Below, piece by piece: positions 36,110 through 49,790 of a DNA stretch of 64,000 nt (positions are counted from its first letter, which is position 1; each line of letters opens with the position of its first letter). Where the stretch lies: NCBI RefSeq assembly GCF_032884065.1, contig NC_088881.1, forward strand, positions 11,559,260-11,623,259. Reading direction: 5' to 3'. Under the pieces are notes generated by a model. That model had not been told where the DNA came from. It saw only the letters and a program-made list of their open reading frames with translations, and did not search any database. Source of the stretch: Artemia franciscana. Its lineage: Eukaryota > Arthropoda > Branchiopoda > Anostraca > Artemiidae. A program made the position numbers and the translations under genes.

Positions 36110-36601
36110 AGTTATTGGTACTTTTCAACTATCTTGAGTCAAATGGCTTTCTTGAAAATTTGATTGGATCGCTTTGGGGAAAAGGGGGCGTTGGAAGGGG
36201 TCTATTTGCCACCGAAACTTCTAGGTCACTGAATAAGGGAGCTACACGATCTCTGCTGTAAAAAAAAATAACACGGATCTGTGATCTTTTTTATTGCAAA
36301 CAAATAAGAAATTCGTATTTTCTCTAGATAAGAGCTTAAAATCTCTACAGTAGAGTTCATTGATAAGCTGAATTTGATAGTGCAATTATGACTCCATACT
36401 CTTTGGAAATGGTTAATCCCTTTTTTCGAAAATCAGGAAAATTTTCCCAGGCTCAAAACTTATGATGGCTACAATTAAAATTAATGAATTTTATATATTT
36501 GGAATCTATATGAAAATTTAATTCTTTGTTGTATCCATTGATATAAAAATTTCAATTTTTAGAATTTTGATTACAATTTGGTCAAATCGCTCCTTATATA
36601 C

Positions 36602-36674
<73 letters not shown>

Positions 36675-36690
36675 ACGAACTGTTTAATGT
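36110..36690 (-). mobile_element. Old FB fragment whose end hairpin is split by poly-T
   Basis: Diverged hairpin-proximal third of FB in inverted orientation (ATGGCTTTCTTGAAAATTTG, GATCTGTGATCTTTT, TTCATTGATAAGCTGAATTTG), ending CAAATCGCTCCTTATATACAG. The terminal hairpin should follow, but its first arm CAGTT is separated from TACCACGAACTG by a 68-nt T-run. Confidence 0.7.
36604..36671. repeat. T68 homopolymer
   Basis: An uninterrupted run of 68 T in this assembly, located inside the terminal hairpin of an old FB copy. The exact length is not reliable because long homopolymers are often misread. Confidence 0.9.
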
Positions 36691-38146
36691 ATAGAACTAG
36701 CTTAATAAAGAAGGTTCCTTATATGTACTTGAAAATTTTTCGTTTTTTTCGGCAAACGAAATTTTTTTTTTAAATTAGCACCTCCGTTAATTGAATCCAG
36801 TAATTTTTTATGTATAATTCAGATCATATTGCAGAGGCCATGAGTAGGTCGTCACTATCATAGCTCAATATCGCACCAGGGATTTCCACAAAATTGACAA
36901 ATACGATTTACTAAGCGGTTCTCAAAGCAAGTCAAAGCATGAAAATGAATATCCAATCAACTTTGATCGTACTATGCGCTGTCCTGCTGGCAGGGATTCA
37001 GCTAGTAAAAAAATCACTAGATTCTAGTAATTTTTGGTTGACTTAGTGATTTTCTTGAATAATTTATAATTCATGTGTTGATTTACCCTTTTTTTTCAGG
37101 CAATATAAAAATCACTAGAAATATTTGATAAATCACTAGGGGTGGCAACCCTGCCTGGTAATCCTCATTTGAGAGAACTTAGCAAATAGTTCTTGATAAT
37201 TATCTCAGACACGCCAAGAAGTAGGGTTCTACCGTAGGTGTAATAGATTTTATGAAATACATTAATTGCAAAACCATAAGCCCTTCATGCTCAGTCTCTC
37301 CACCTATAAACTTAGAACAGTAGAATCTCAACTCTGTTCCAATAACAAACCTTCCACCTTTTTAATCTAGTTTAATAGCTTTCATCTCCCTTTTAGTTCC
37401 GTCAATAAAATAGGTAGTTTCTTCTGAAAACCTAAGTTCCTTGTGCCATATCAAACCAACCTATATAGCGTTTCTTTCGAGACTATAGGGAAAATTGGAA
37501 AGAATGAGATTTTCCGACAAAATATTTTCACTGGAGAAGCCACAGATGGAATTTATATTACCTCTTAGAAATAATAAATGCGAATCATTTTAATCATATG
37601 CAAAAGTGACAACTTGTTTTGAAAGTCTGTATTCAAGAATGTTTTCACTAAAATTGAGGTATGGTTTTCGTGCTCGAGAATATGGGATCTAAATTTGTGG
37701 TTCAGATACCATCATGCTAATTCTGGTATCTTAGGAAAGCCAATAAATAAAATAAAACATAATAATATGCCTCGTTATACAAGCAGAGAGATATTGTGGA
37801 TATCTTTAAAGCCAAGATACAGCTTCCGATGACGTAATATTAGTCTGGGTCTAGAAGAGGGGGGGGGGCAAGCTTAGAAAACTAACGAAGATTTATCCTA
37901 GTTTTTTTATTGGTTCCTATCGTGACAACTTCAGAAAGCAATAATTCCACTGATTCCCTATATTAATGGACCATTTATTATTTCATCTAATAAACCTTAC
38001 TGATTTTCTGGAAACCTATATTACCAACTTAAAACTCCAAAGATTCATTGTATTTTGTTTACCAGTAATATCTGCCACATATACTATTGTAGAAATGCTC
38101 ATGGTAATAAACTATAAGTAAAGACCAAATCATAGCAATAGTAAGT
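36691..38146. other. Intronic DNA, no gene recognised
   Basis: Short local echo of AAATCACTAG words at about 37010-37140. Otherwise no exon or known repeat was recognised up to the edge of the large inverted repeat. Confidence 0.4.
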
Positions 38147-38600
38147 AGTATAGGCCCTTCGGATCCGAGCACCAAGTACCCCGGGGTCCCTTTGGATCTA
38201 AGCGCCAAACACTCCTAGGGTGCCTTACACACATTCAGCACCATGTACTCTAGCTGTTCAGACCACACAAACAGCGTTATTTTAGCTTCCAGTCATAAGA
38301 ATATTTCCAGGGAACGCTTGCCAGCTGTTATTTCTAAGTGAAATGGGCTTTTGGATACAAGTGTCATGCACTTCGTATCTTGCTTAGCGTCTCCTGTGAT
38401 GGATATATTTGAATACCAACGTATTTGACAGGAAATATTCAAATTGATTATTTGAGCATAAAAGAATGGGAATTGGTCTTATTCGTAAACGAACAAGACA
38501 CGGTTCCATGGCCCTCGGAGAGGAGGGAAACAGGGGAAGTTGGGGGTTAAATATTTAAGGGGGCAACTTTTCTTTTGAAGTTTTCTCATCTTTTTTTGTG

Positions 38601-38800
<200 letters not shown>

Positions 38801-40009
38801 TTTTGTATGTTTTTGTATGTTGTGAACGGGGAAAATCATATATAATCATTAGTTTAAAAAAATCTTCCTATTGGTTATTCTTAAACTTTTGAATTAAGTC
38901 CTTAGATTATTTTTCAACCTGAGCCTAAAAATGATTATTATTGGAATACGTAGAATGAGAATGAGAGGATCCATCCCCCGTACTTTTTTGGTTTTGAACG
39001 AGAAATGGATAGACACTGTATCGTAAATGAACAAGACACGGTTCCACGCCCCTTGGAGAGGAGGAAAACAGGGGAAATTGGGAGTCAAATATTTAAGGGG
39101 GCAACTTTTCGTTTGAAGTTTTCTCAACTTTTTTTCCATGTCTTAAAAGTATATTAAATATACTTATAACAAAAAAATTCGCTTGTTATATTTTAAATAT
39201 ACAAAATTCAAATGATATAAACACGTCAGTTGTGGTTTTTCTATTAGAAAAATAATGTTTGTAGTGAAGTTTTTTTACTTAGTTTTTATAACTGAAATTT
39301 TGTCAATTTTTTCTTTTCTCAACATCACCTTAAAAATGCTCATAAAAAAAAATCATTTGTGATATTTTGAAAATACAAAATGAAGATTACATAAATATGT
39401 CAGTCATCATTTTTTCTATTGGAAATATAATGTTTGTAGTGACATTTTTTACATACAAATTTCTTGGGATGGATTTTTTTGGAACAGAATTTTTAAAATC
39501 TTTGATAGGGACAACACCTTGAACAATTACTAAAAAAAACGTGAATAACGAGTTGATGGAAATCGTGATATAATAAATTGTAGGGAAATTACAACCAGGA
39601 AGATGCTCCTCTGACATTTTAAATAGAATTTGGTATACATTCTTCCACGGAGAGAAATCTAACTTTTCCTCTTTGATACTGTGAATCTTGTGATTATATT
39701 AGGGACGAACGTGAAAAAGTGTAACTTATGACAGCTGGTATAAATAGACTACAAGATACATTAAATGCGACTCTGAAATGTATTAAAGACAATATTTTGA
39801 ACTAGTATGTGAAAATAGTGCGATAAGTATATTGTTACTATACTTTTAAAAACAAAAATGTTTCAAAATAATGAAAAAGTTGAGTTTAGATAAGTTAACA
39901 GGGTTCTTACCATAGTCTGAAAGAGATAAGCAGGGTTTTTCTTAAAGTCCACATAAAGACACGCACACAGAGAGACAGATACACACACACACAGACAAAC
40001 ATACACATA

Positions 40010-40330
40010 CTCAAAGAATTCACAAGAAGGGAAGCCATACAATTGTGATGTCTGTGAAAATGTTTAGTCAGGTTTCAAATTTGTGTCCATATAAAAGACT
40101 CCATACAATCGAGAAGTCATACAAGTGTGATATATGTCAAAAAGGTTTTTTCAGAAGTTATATTTGAAGAAATATAGAAGAATTCACACAAAACAGGAAC
40201 CATACAGGTGTGATTAATATAAAAAATGTTTTCTGATAATTCTGAAAATTTACATTATCACCAAAGAATACACAGGAAAGTGAAGGCATAGAAGTGTAAT
40301 GTATGTTAAAAGAATGTTTACTATCGAATT
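40010..40330 (+). pseudogene. C2H2 zinc-finger relic, left arm
   Basis: Broken coding sequence for several Kruppel-type C2H2 zinc fingers. Read across frames it gives KPYNCDVCENV, then SNLCPYKRLHTIEKSYKCDI with CQKGFF following, then RIHTKQEPYRCD. The TIEKSYKC and TKQEPYRC stretches correspond to the usual TGEKPYxC linkers. At least three frameshifts and several stops interrupt it, and many zinc ligands of the second halves (the histidines) are lost. Zinc-finger arrays of this kind normally bind DNA. Whether it came from a host gene or from a transposon is not visible. Confidence 0.7.
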
Positions 40331-42489
40331 TGAGAATTGTAGAAAATTCTAAAAGGTTCATATTAGAATTAGGTATTGTATGCTGGTAATACAGTTGACA
40401 TAGACAACGCGAAATGATTTCTACTTAAATGTGATTGAATATTACCAAATGGTTCCGTCCAGAAAATATTTTTGGAAGGGAATTATAGGACAATAGGTTG
40501 TTAAATCAAGGATTTGTCACCACAATTGTATTGTTCTAAGGATATGTTTGACGTTGCCTGCTAGAAAATGATGACACTAAAAATAGGAAATGATTTCTGG
40601 GTAAATTCCACAGGTTATTCACAAACGTTTCTTTCAAGTGAATACCTTGGAAGGGTGTCACAGGACAATAGGTTGTTGAATTGGTATATATTTCAAATTT
40701 AAATGTAGGATTTGTCTTGCAACTGATCTGATTTAGACAGATGACTGATGATACATGTTAGAAAAAAGCCTGAGTCTGGGAATGCAACCTGAGAAACTTT
40801 GTTTGATTTTGATAACTAAAGGGATTTTATAACAGGTTCATATTGGGATTGGACAGGGTATGCTAAAATGAGGTTGACATAGACCGTTTGAAATGATTTC
40901 TACTTAAATTTAACAGGTTATTAGCAAATAGTTCTATGAAGTGAATATTTTTGGAAGGGTGCCAAAGGACATCAGGTTGTTACATCGGTTAAAAATACAG
41001 ATTTAAATCAAGGATTTATCTTGCAACTGGCATGTTTTAGGTAAATGTTTGATTTTACATGCTAAAAACAAGTTTTTGAGTCACGGAATATACCATGAGA
41101 GACCATCGTTGAGCATGAAAATTGGAGGGTTTTTAAAATGTTCATATTAGAATCGGACATGATATGCTGGTAATAAGGTTGACATAGACAAAGTGATTTC
41201 TGCGTAAATTTGAGAGGTTATTTACGAATGGTACGATCAAGTATATTTATGAAAGGGAACCATATGATAATAGATTGTTAAATCAAGAATTTTTTATACA
41301 ATTGGCTCGTTTCAAGGAAATTTTTGATGATGCACGCTATAAAATTTTAAAGGCTCAGAAAAATTATGTCTCAGTAAGAGTGTGCGTACCCCCAAGCGAA
41401 CCTAACTCAATGTCAGTTAACATAATGTAACCTGAGTGACAAATGTGTTGCGGTGCCATGTATAATTCTAGTGAAAAAATAAGGAATCACAAGGACATTA
41501 ATATAAAAACGGCGTCATCTTTGACTATAATTGAATAGATGACGGCTGTAAGTATGTAAGAGAAGTATTTGATGTTACAAACGAAAAATTCCAAACATTC
41601 TCAAATGGCACCCTTCATAAAAATCACTTCAGGGAACCATTTGCTAATAAGCTGTCAAACTTAAGTAAAAATGATTTCAAATTGTTTATGTCAACCTCAT
41701 TTTCTAGCCATCAACGTCAAACATTTCCTTAAAACAAGCCAATTGCAAGCAAAATCCTTGATTTAACAACCTATTTTCCTATGGTCCCTTTCCAAAAATA
41801 TTCACTTCACGAGCCTGATACGAGCCTGTTAAAAATCCTTTTTAATTGTCAAAATCATAAGAAATCTATCAGGGTACATTCCTTGATTCAAGCTTTTTTC
41901 TAACAAGTAACATTAATTCTTTCCCTAAAACAGGCCGAATGAAAGATAAATCCTTGATTTAAATCTGAAATTTGTACCCACTTAACAACCTATTGTCCTA
42001 CGGCACCATTTTAAAAATATTTACTTGAAAGAACGTTTTGCTGATAGCCTGTCAATTTTTCATAATAATCTTATTAAATTCATTATGCAAACCTCATTTT
42101 CTAGCATGCAATGTCAAACATTTCATAAGGACGAGCCAATTGCAAAACAAATCCTTGATTTAACAACCCATTTTCCTATGGTTCCCTTCCAACAAATATT
42201 CACTTTAAAGAACCATTTGCTAATAATCTGCCAAATTTACGCAGAAATTATTTCAAATTCTCTAGGTAAACCTTATTTTCTAGTATGCAGAAAAAATATT
42301 TTCATAGAACAAGCCAACTACACGACAACTCCTTGATTCAACAACCTATTGTTCCATGGTCCCCTGCCAAAAATATTCACTTGACAGAACCATTTTCTAA
42401 TAGCCTGTCAAGTTTAAGTAGAAATAATTTCAAATTGTCTATGTCAACCATATTACCGGCATATCATGCCCAATTTTAGCATGAGCCAG

Positions 42490-42925
42490 TTAAATATCCT
42501 TTAATGTTCAAAATCAATTGTAAATATTTTTTGACATAAATCCATCCTCTATGTATTCTCTTTGTGGTAAATTCTTCGATGTCTATTCAATATGACTTCT
42601 GAAAGAATCCTTTTTGTCATATACTACACTTGTATGACTTCTCAATTGTATGAATTCTTTGATATGCACGGAAATTTGAAACCTGAGAAAACCTTTTCAT
42701 GCATACATCACAATTGTATTGCTTCTTTTTCTTGTGAATTCTTCGTGTGTGTATGTGCGTCTATGTCATTTCAAATATGACTTCTGAAAAAAGCTATTTG
42801 ACAAATGTCACACTTCTATGACTTCTCGATTGTATGAATTCTTCTATGTGCACGCAAATTCAAAACCTGAGAAATCATTTAATATATATCACACTTGTAT
42901 GGCTTCTTGTTTGTGTGACTTCTTC
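42490..42925 (-). pseudogene. C2H2 zinc-finger relic, right arm
   Basis: Mirror partner of 40010-40330. The minus strand reads RIHKKKKQYNCDVCMKRFSQ, VSNFRAYQRIHTIEKSYKCS and a following stop-broken KGFFQKSY, then a second repeat near 42890-42790 with EKS-type linker and CDICQIAFFRSH-like words. The first finger here is better kept than in the left arm (C-x2-C, F, L/F and one H visible). Stops and frameshifts make it non-functional. Confidence 0.7.
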
Positions 42926-42927
42926 GA

Positions 42928-42989
42928 GTGTGTGTGTTTGTGTGTGTATCTTTCTCTCTCTCTCCCTCTATCTCCCTCTCTCCCTTTCC

Positions 42990-43068
<79 letters not shown>

Positions 43069-43075
43069 TTGCGCG
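42928..43075. repeat. (TG)n then (TC)n microsatellite
   Basis: About 20 bp of TG repeat followed by about 120 bp of TC repeat with CCC and TAT interruptions. The homologous place in the other arm (about 39960-40005) has only short CA and AGAGAG runs. Confidence 0.97.
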
Positions 43076-44623
43076 TGTTTCTGTCTATGTGTCTGCATGT
43101 GGACTTTGGGAAAAAATCTATTTCATCCCTTCCAGACTATGTCAAAAACCTTTTAACATGTCATAGGCTCATTTTTTATTATTTCGAAACATTTTTATGT
43201 TCGAAAATACTATAATAACACACTTTTCGCACTATTTTCATACACAAGTTCAAATTATTGTCTTTATTATATTCCACAGTTTCATTTAAAGTATCGTTTA
43301 GTCTGTGTCTGTCAGTTGTCATTAGATACACTTGTTCAAGATTGTCTCTGATATAATTGTAAAATTCACAGTATCGAAGAGGAAAAGTCAGATTCCTGTC
43401 CATGTAAGAATGTATACCTCATGTTATCCGAAATACTTGATGAGCCTCTTTCAGTTTGTAACTTCCTAAAATATGCATTAAATTAAGATTTCTATTAACT
43501 CATTGTGAATATTTTTCTTTGTTGTCCAAAGTGTTTCCAAAAAACATCACTACAATCATTATGTTTCTAGTTTAAAAAGACACGACTGACATATTTATAT
43601 CACCTCAATTTTTTTTAAATATCACAAGCGATTTCATTTTGGTTACAAGTGTATTTATTGTAATTTCAGACATGAAAAAAATTTGAGAGAATTTCAGTTA
43701 AAAACAGTAAATACGTCACTACAAATATTACTTTATCAAATAGAAAAATCACGACTGACGTATATTTATGTTATCTGTATTTCGTATTTTTGAAATATCA
43801 CAAGTGAATTTTTTTTTTACAAGTATATTTAATGTGATTTTTAACTATGGAAAAGAAAATTCAAAAATATTACCCTCCTTAAAATATAACCCCTTCGCTC
43901 CCTCCCCTTCCCCAAGGGTTAGGGAACCCTCTCATGTTCATTAAGATACCGTGTCTATCCATTTCTTGTTCAGAACCAGAAAAAATATTGCTCTTTACCG
44001 TACCCTGAATATCCAGGTTCAAAATCTTCAATGGATTGAATTCGATAGCTTAAGAATGGCTACTAGAAAGGGACGATTTTGAAGCTAAAAATTATAAACA
44101 TACAATTCGGTAACTAAAGGAGATTCTAATGTCATTCGATAAACTAAAACTGTATGGCAGTAGACTGTCCTCTTCCTCTAAACATTAAACAAAAATATAT
44201 GTAGATCTCGAACCTCTTATACATTACAATCCTTTTTAAAATTCATTTTAGATATCTTGCTTTATCCAATTCAATTTACCAATAGATAATAGCTTGGACC
44301 ATTGCCCATTCTTTTATACAAAGTATTTTAACATTCAAATTAATACATCACAGGAGACCTTACCCAAAATACCGAGTGCATGTTGCTAGTATCCATAGAT
44401 CCATTTCATCGACAAACAATAGCTGCCAAGCGTGTCCAGGAAATATTCTTATCCCCGGAAGCTGAGACAACGCTATTTGTGTCATCGGTACGGAGGGAGT
44501 TCATGGTACTTAGAATGCATAAGGGATCCCAGGGGTATTTTGTACACGGATCCAAATGGACCCCAGGGGTACTTGGGCGCTGGTACGGGGGAGCTCGGAT
44601 CCAAAGGCCCTGTACTTTTATAG

Positions 44624-45284
44624 TGATCACAATTTTAGGCAAAAAATAACTCTAACGTGCATATAAAATTTCCTCATCAAAAGATATTAGGATGAAGACA
44701 TTAATGGGATTTTATAAAAAAAAATTCAAACAGCCCCCCCCCCCCATAAATCATGATGGAAGTTATAAAATGAGATTCAGCAAGTATGAGACCCTTAAGC
44801 TACTGTGAATTTTATCCGTAGTATAGATTTTAGCTGCCTTTCTGGGTGGCTAATTTCTAACAGGCTCGCCCATTGTCAACGAGAGCTCCTTTCAGGGGGG
44901 TCGAGGGTCTTCTGGGACCATAGCTAAATCACAATAACGTTTCATTCACAGGGCTAGTCAAATAGCCAATCACTGGAACTTCCGTTCCAGAGGAATTCAG
45001 GCCAAGTATATGCTTCTTAGTGTCAGTACGCATTTCACCTTCATCCAAACTGTGCGCTTATCTTTTACCATCACTTTACTGTACGGGTGATTGTACTGCT
45101 ATTTAGCAAAGACCATATCTCGAAGCTAATGCTTTTGACCACCTTAGAGAACTTAAGTAAACCCTTACATCAGCCAAAATAGAAGACATATATACAAGAA
45201 GTTTACACAGTAATGGCTAGCGGTTAAAACTAGCGGACAAAATACCATTTGCACAGACCTTCAAGTGACATTTAAGTGACCTTT
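44624..45284. other. Intronic DNA, nothing recognised
   Basis: A C10 run occurs near 44737. No gene or repeat was identified. Confidence 0.4.
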
Positions 45285-45890
45285 ATTTTTCCTCCATTGC
45301 AGCTTCAAAACCGGCTCCCTTTTCTTCGGCAGATGCACATAAGTCTGAAACTAAGCAAAACTAGGGCTGTTTCACTACCCCTACGGCAGCTGTGTCACTC
45401 CCCTTTTCTCCTATGGCAGCTATGGCACACTGCCAATATTTTCCATCTAGGGGTGCCCCTGTGGCAGTTGCACCATCATCCAAACACCATGCATATTAGG
45501 GTCTTCCAAATGCTACTGCTGCAGTTTTACTATCCCCCCAACATTCTTGGGTTTTCCCACCTTTTTCCAACCTCATTTCTTCTATCCAGACTGCAGAGTC
45601 GATTTTGTCGTCCAATTGTTCTGATAACTTTTTTTTTTTTTCTATCATTTCAAAGTATTTAATTAAAGATTTTAATGTGGTGTCTTTTCTCTGAAGTTTC
45701 TCTATTTGTTCGTTGTCTATTTACACAATATCCCAGCCTCCGAGAACAAACGGGCGAGTTGTTTGACATCGGAAATCAGAAGATCGCAAGAGCAACGCAA
45801 AAAAGCTGAATTTTTTATTCCTATGCTTCTGTTCAAGCACAGTAGCTTCGGTTTGCTTCGAACTATTTTTATAACTTTGCTAGTATGATT
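45285..45890 (+). pseudogene. Decayed LINE ORF1-like coding remnant
   Basis: In one frame, with two stops, the segment from about 45298 reads ASKPAPFSSADAHKSETKQN, then after the stop TTPTAAVSLPFSPMAAMAHC, PSRGAPVAVAPSSKHHAY, and further on ISSIQTAESILSSNCSDN. A second piece near 45700-45800 reads NIPASENKRASCLTSEIRRS followed by QEQRKKAEFF. A Pro/Ala/Ser-rich linker, then a helix, then a NIPASE-like motif recalls ORF1 proteins of jockey/CR1-type LINEs, where this region binds RNA. It could instead be a decayed exon of an unknown gene. The pyrimidine tract and CAG at 45290-45298 look like a splice acceptor but may be chance. Confidence 0.35.
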
Positions 45891-46069
45891 AAATTCTACA
45901 CAATGAACTGAATATACCTAATTGAATCTATCAATTAATTTATCTACTGAATAAATTCAGAACAAGTTAATGAACACTAAAAAATTCTCCCTTACCCTCA
46001 GAAACTAGATCGTGCGAGGATAAACGAACACATTAATCAAGGTTTTGAAAATATTTGTTCTATTGTTTC

Positions 46070-46320
46070 TATGATTGGGGTTACCCCCTCCTCATTACCT
46101 CGCTCTTTACACTACAGTTTTTGGAACTTTAAAAAAGCTTGTTATTCCAATTAATCTACCACAAGAGTCATTATTAAATATTTAGACCAAAAAGTCAAAC
46201 TTTAGCGTAAAGAGCAATTTATTGAGGAAGGGGCAAGCCCCTTTATATATGTCATATTTCTGTTCGTTCTAAGTTTTAATGTTGCTGATTGTTTTCGGTT
46301 GAAAAATCTTGTTGTTTTAT
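46070..46320. mobile_element. Decayed FB palindrome
   Basis: TACCTCGCTCTTTACACTA and AAACTTTAGCGTAAAGAGC form opposing arms around about 46095-46215, followed by TTCTGTTCGTTCTAAGTTTTAATGTTGCT. It is an old end fragment located 200 bp before a full FB copy. Confidence 0.65.
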
Positions 46321-46533
46321 TTAATTTTGATCATTTTTCACATTTTTTGAAAAACTGATCATTTTTCAAATAATTCTGGGAAACCCGACTCCGCTCCACG
46401 GAAAATCACCTCCTTAACAGTTTCTCCATGGAAAAATAATTCCACGTAGCAACACCAAATTAGTGATAACAAATAAATCCGCATCCGCGATCTTTCTTCT
46501 TAAGAAAAAAAGCGCGAAATTCCCAATTTTCAA

Positions 46534-48236
46534 ACAGTTCGTGGTAACGAACTGTAAGTAAGGAGCGACCCGGCTCAATAGTAACGAAAACTCTAAAAAA
46601 TAGAATTTTGATACCAATAGCAACATCAAAAGAATCGCATTTTAATGCTGATTCCAAATATATAAGTTTCATCAAGTTTAGTCTTACCCATCAAAAGTTA
46701 CGAGCCTCAGAAAATTTGCGCTATTTTAGAAAATAGGGGAAAACACCCCCTAAAAGTCACAGAATCTTAACAAAAATCACACCATCAGATTCAGTGTATC
46801 AGAGAACTCTACTGTAAAAATTTCAAGCTCCTATCTACAAAAATGTGGAATATTGTATTTTTTGCCAGAAGGCAGATCACGGATGCGTGTTTATTTGTTT
46901 TTTTATTTTTTTTTTCTTTTCCCCAGGGGTGATCGTATCGAACCAGTTGTCCTAGAATGCTGCGAGAGGGCTAATTCTAACGGAAATGAAAAGTTCTAGT
47001 GCCCCTTATAAGTGACAAAAAAATGGAGGGCACCTAGGCCCCTCCCACGCTAATTATTTTCCCAAAGTCAACGGATCAAAATTCTGAGATAGCCATTTTA
47101 TTCAACGTAGTCGAAAAACCTTATAACTATGCCTTTGGGGACGACTTATCCCCCACAGTCCTCGTTGGAGGGGCTACAAGTTACAAACTTTGACAAGTGC
47201 TTGCATATAGCAATGGTTATTGGGAAGTGTACAGGCGTTTTCAGGAGGGTTTTTGGTTGGGGGAGGGGTTGAGAAGAGGGGGATATGCTGGGGGAACTTC
47301 ATCAAGGAATATCCATGTGCGCCCAAATTTCCATGAAGGGCGCGCAGGATTTACTAGCATTACTTAAAAAAAAACAACGAAAAAATAAATGGGAAAAAGT
47401 TTTTTTCAGATTTAAGTAAAGAGCAGCATTAAAACTTAAAACGAACAGAAATTATTACCCGTATGAGGGGTTCGCCTCTTCCTAATACCTTGATCTTTAC
47501 GCTAAAGTATTTTTTAGTAATTTCAACTATTTACTCTACGGCTTTTGTGATTCAGGGGCCATTTTTGATGAATTGGGACAAAATTTAAGCTTTAATGTAA
47601 AGAGCGAGGTACTGACGAGGGGGTGAACCCCCTCATATATGTAATAAAAATGAGAATACAAAAGTTCTTTACGTAAGCTAATTTATAAGTTACGTATATC
47701 TTTTACTAATAAAAAGATTCGTAAAAAATTGGAAGTTCTAGTCGCCTTTTTAATTAACCGAAAATCTGAGGGCGACTAGGCTTCCTCCCCCGCTCTTTTT
47801 TCTCAAAATCATTCGATCAAAATTATGAGAAAGCCATTTAGCCAAAAAAATAAAAAATTTGCAAATTTCGTTTTAATTATTCCTCTGCAGAGAGCCAAAA
47901 TCAAATCATGCATTGATTCAAAAACGTTCAGAAATTAAATAAAAAAAACAAGGTTTTTTAACTGAAAGTAAGGAGCGACATTAAAACTTAAAACGAACAG
48001 AAATCACTTCGTATACGAAAGGGGCTGCTTCCTCATCAATACCCCTCTCTTTACGCTAAAGTTTTTTACTGTTTTAAAAAGAAGAGTTGGGAGAAAGAAT
48101 CAAACTTTAGCGTAAAGAGCGGGGCGTTGATAAGGAAGCAGTCCCTTTTCGTATACGAAGTAATGTCTGTTCATTTTAAGTTTTAATGTCGCTCCTTACT
48201 TTCAGTTAAAAAAACTTGTTTTTTTTTTATATAATT
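46534..48236 (+). mobile_element. FB element, full-length copy 5
   Basis: Starts with the perfect terminal hairpin (46534-46555), has one extra A before AGTAAGGAGCGACCCGG, and is colinear with copy 1. The large palindrome at about 47945-48225 ends with GTCGCTCCTTACTTTCAGTT and AAAAAAACTTGTTTTTTTT. No protein-coding potential. A decayed inverted copy follows immediately. Confidence 0.87.
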
Positions 48237-49790
48237 GTAGATAGAAGCTTGTACCTGTCAGAAAGGTTATCTGATATGCTGAATCTGATTGTGTAACTTT
48301 TATTAAGATCACTTGATGTAACCCGGGTGTTTTTCTTCTTTTCTAAAAATTGGGCAATTTTTTTCTGGCTCGCAACTTTAATGGGTAACAATAACCTTGA
48401 TGCATTTTTTACATTGAATAAGCATCTAAGTTTGATTCTTTTCATGTATCTATTGTTATCGAGACAAACTTTCTTAGAGTTTCGGTCACTATTGAGCCGC
48501 ATCATTCCCCACGTCCTGGTGAATAGTTCCACCCCCATAAAATAACCCCTGCTAAGAAAATTTCTCCCAGACAGTTCTATTTTAGCAGGATATTCCCTCC
48601 AGAAAATTTCTTGCTGACGATTCCAGCTGAGAAATTCTTCTTAACATACTTTCAATCGAAAAAGACCTTAATTTCTGATTTTTTTTAAACCTTACCAAAC
48701 ATCGCCCCCTCCATGTAAAATTCTTCCATCCCCTAGTGGGAAAAAACTGCCACAGACATTTTGCTCTGGAGAATTAATCCCTCAGAAAATTCCCACATGG
48801 AGAAGTTTTCCCATAGAAAATCCGCCCGTTTATGGATACTCCATGCAAATCCAACCCGTTAAAGATCCACTCCCCAGACAATTCTCGTTAACATTTCCAT
48901 ATTTAAAACTAAGTCGGCAAAGAGAAAGTAAGACAAATAAAAATAAATACGCATAGGGATTCTGTCAAATTACCACATTATAAATCTCCCTAGAGAGCTC
49001 ATCCCCCAAAACTTTCCTCTCCGCAGAAAATTATCCCCGTGGAAAATCTTCCCAGCATAAGAAATCACCCCCACCCTGAAAAATACCTGTATAATTCCCA
49101 ATATAAGAGAATGGAAATATAAGAGAATTATAAGAAAATAGCAAATTTGATGACTTACACATCTTTCCCCAGCAGCTTCGGCGGTTATGTTATCCTCAAA
49201 GGCATAATTACTGGACTTTTCAGTTATGTTGAAAAAAATGGCTGTTTCAGAATTTTGATCCGATAATTTTTTGGAAAAAGGGGGATGAGAGGGGGGTTAG
49301 TTGCCCTCCAACCCTTTCGGTCATTTAAAAAGAAGAGTAGAACTTTTGATTTCCGTCCGACTGAGCCATTTCTCGATATTCCAGGACTATTGGTTGGCTC
49401 CGATCTCTTTTTAAGGAAAACATACACACACGCATAGAATGAATAAATACCCATCCGTGATTCTCCTGGCAAAATATACAAAATTCCACATTTTTACAGG
49501 TGGGAGCTTGACACTTTTACAATGGGCCTATTGAATACACTGAATCTGATGGTAGGATTTTCATTACGGTTCCTTAGGTGGTGCTTCCCCCTTTTCCAAC
49601 AATCATGCAAATTTGCTCAAGCTCGTAGCTTTTGATGGGTAACACTAAGGTTAATGAGTCATATGTTTGGAATCTGCATAATCAACCAATTATTTTAATA
49701 TGTCTATAGATATCAAAATTCCCTTTTTTAGAGTTTTGGTTACTACTGAACCGCGTCGCTAACTACTTACGGTGCGTTACTACGAACTGT
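48237..49790 (-). mobile_element. Old FB variant with C-rich module, inverted
   Basis: Two inverted hairpin-proximal segments (48237-48510, ending ATTGAGCCGC without a hairpin, and 49220-49790, ending GCGTTACTACGAACTGT, a degenerate hairpin arm) enclose a C-rich module at 48510-49220. That module is like those at 17691-18270 and 62886-63970. It may be one long FB variant or two nested copies. Confidence 0.6.

Noticed and set aside
42818-43215. Ser/Leu-rich and Arg/Glu-rich open frames over the TC repeat
   Set aside because: They are translations of the microsatellite in several frames and on both strands.
44380-44649. Overlapping open frames on both strands near 44400-44640
   Set aside because: They lie in the outer right arm of the inverted repeat and have no family resemblance; the left-arm counterpart is not open.
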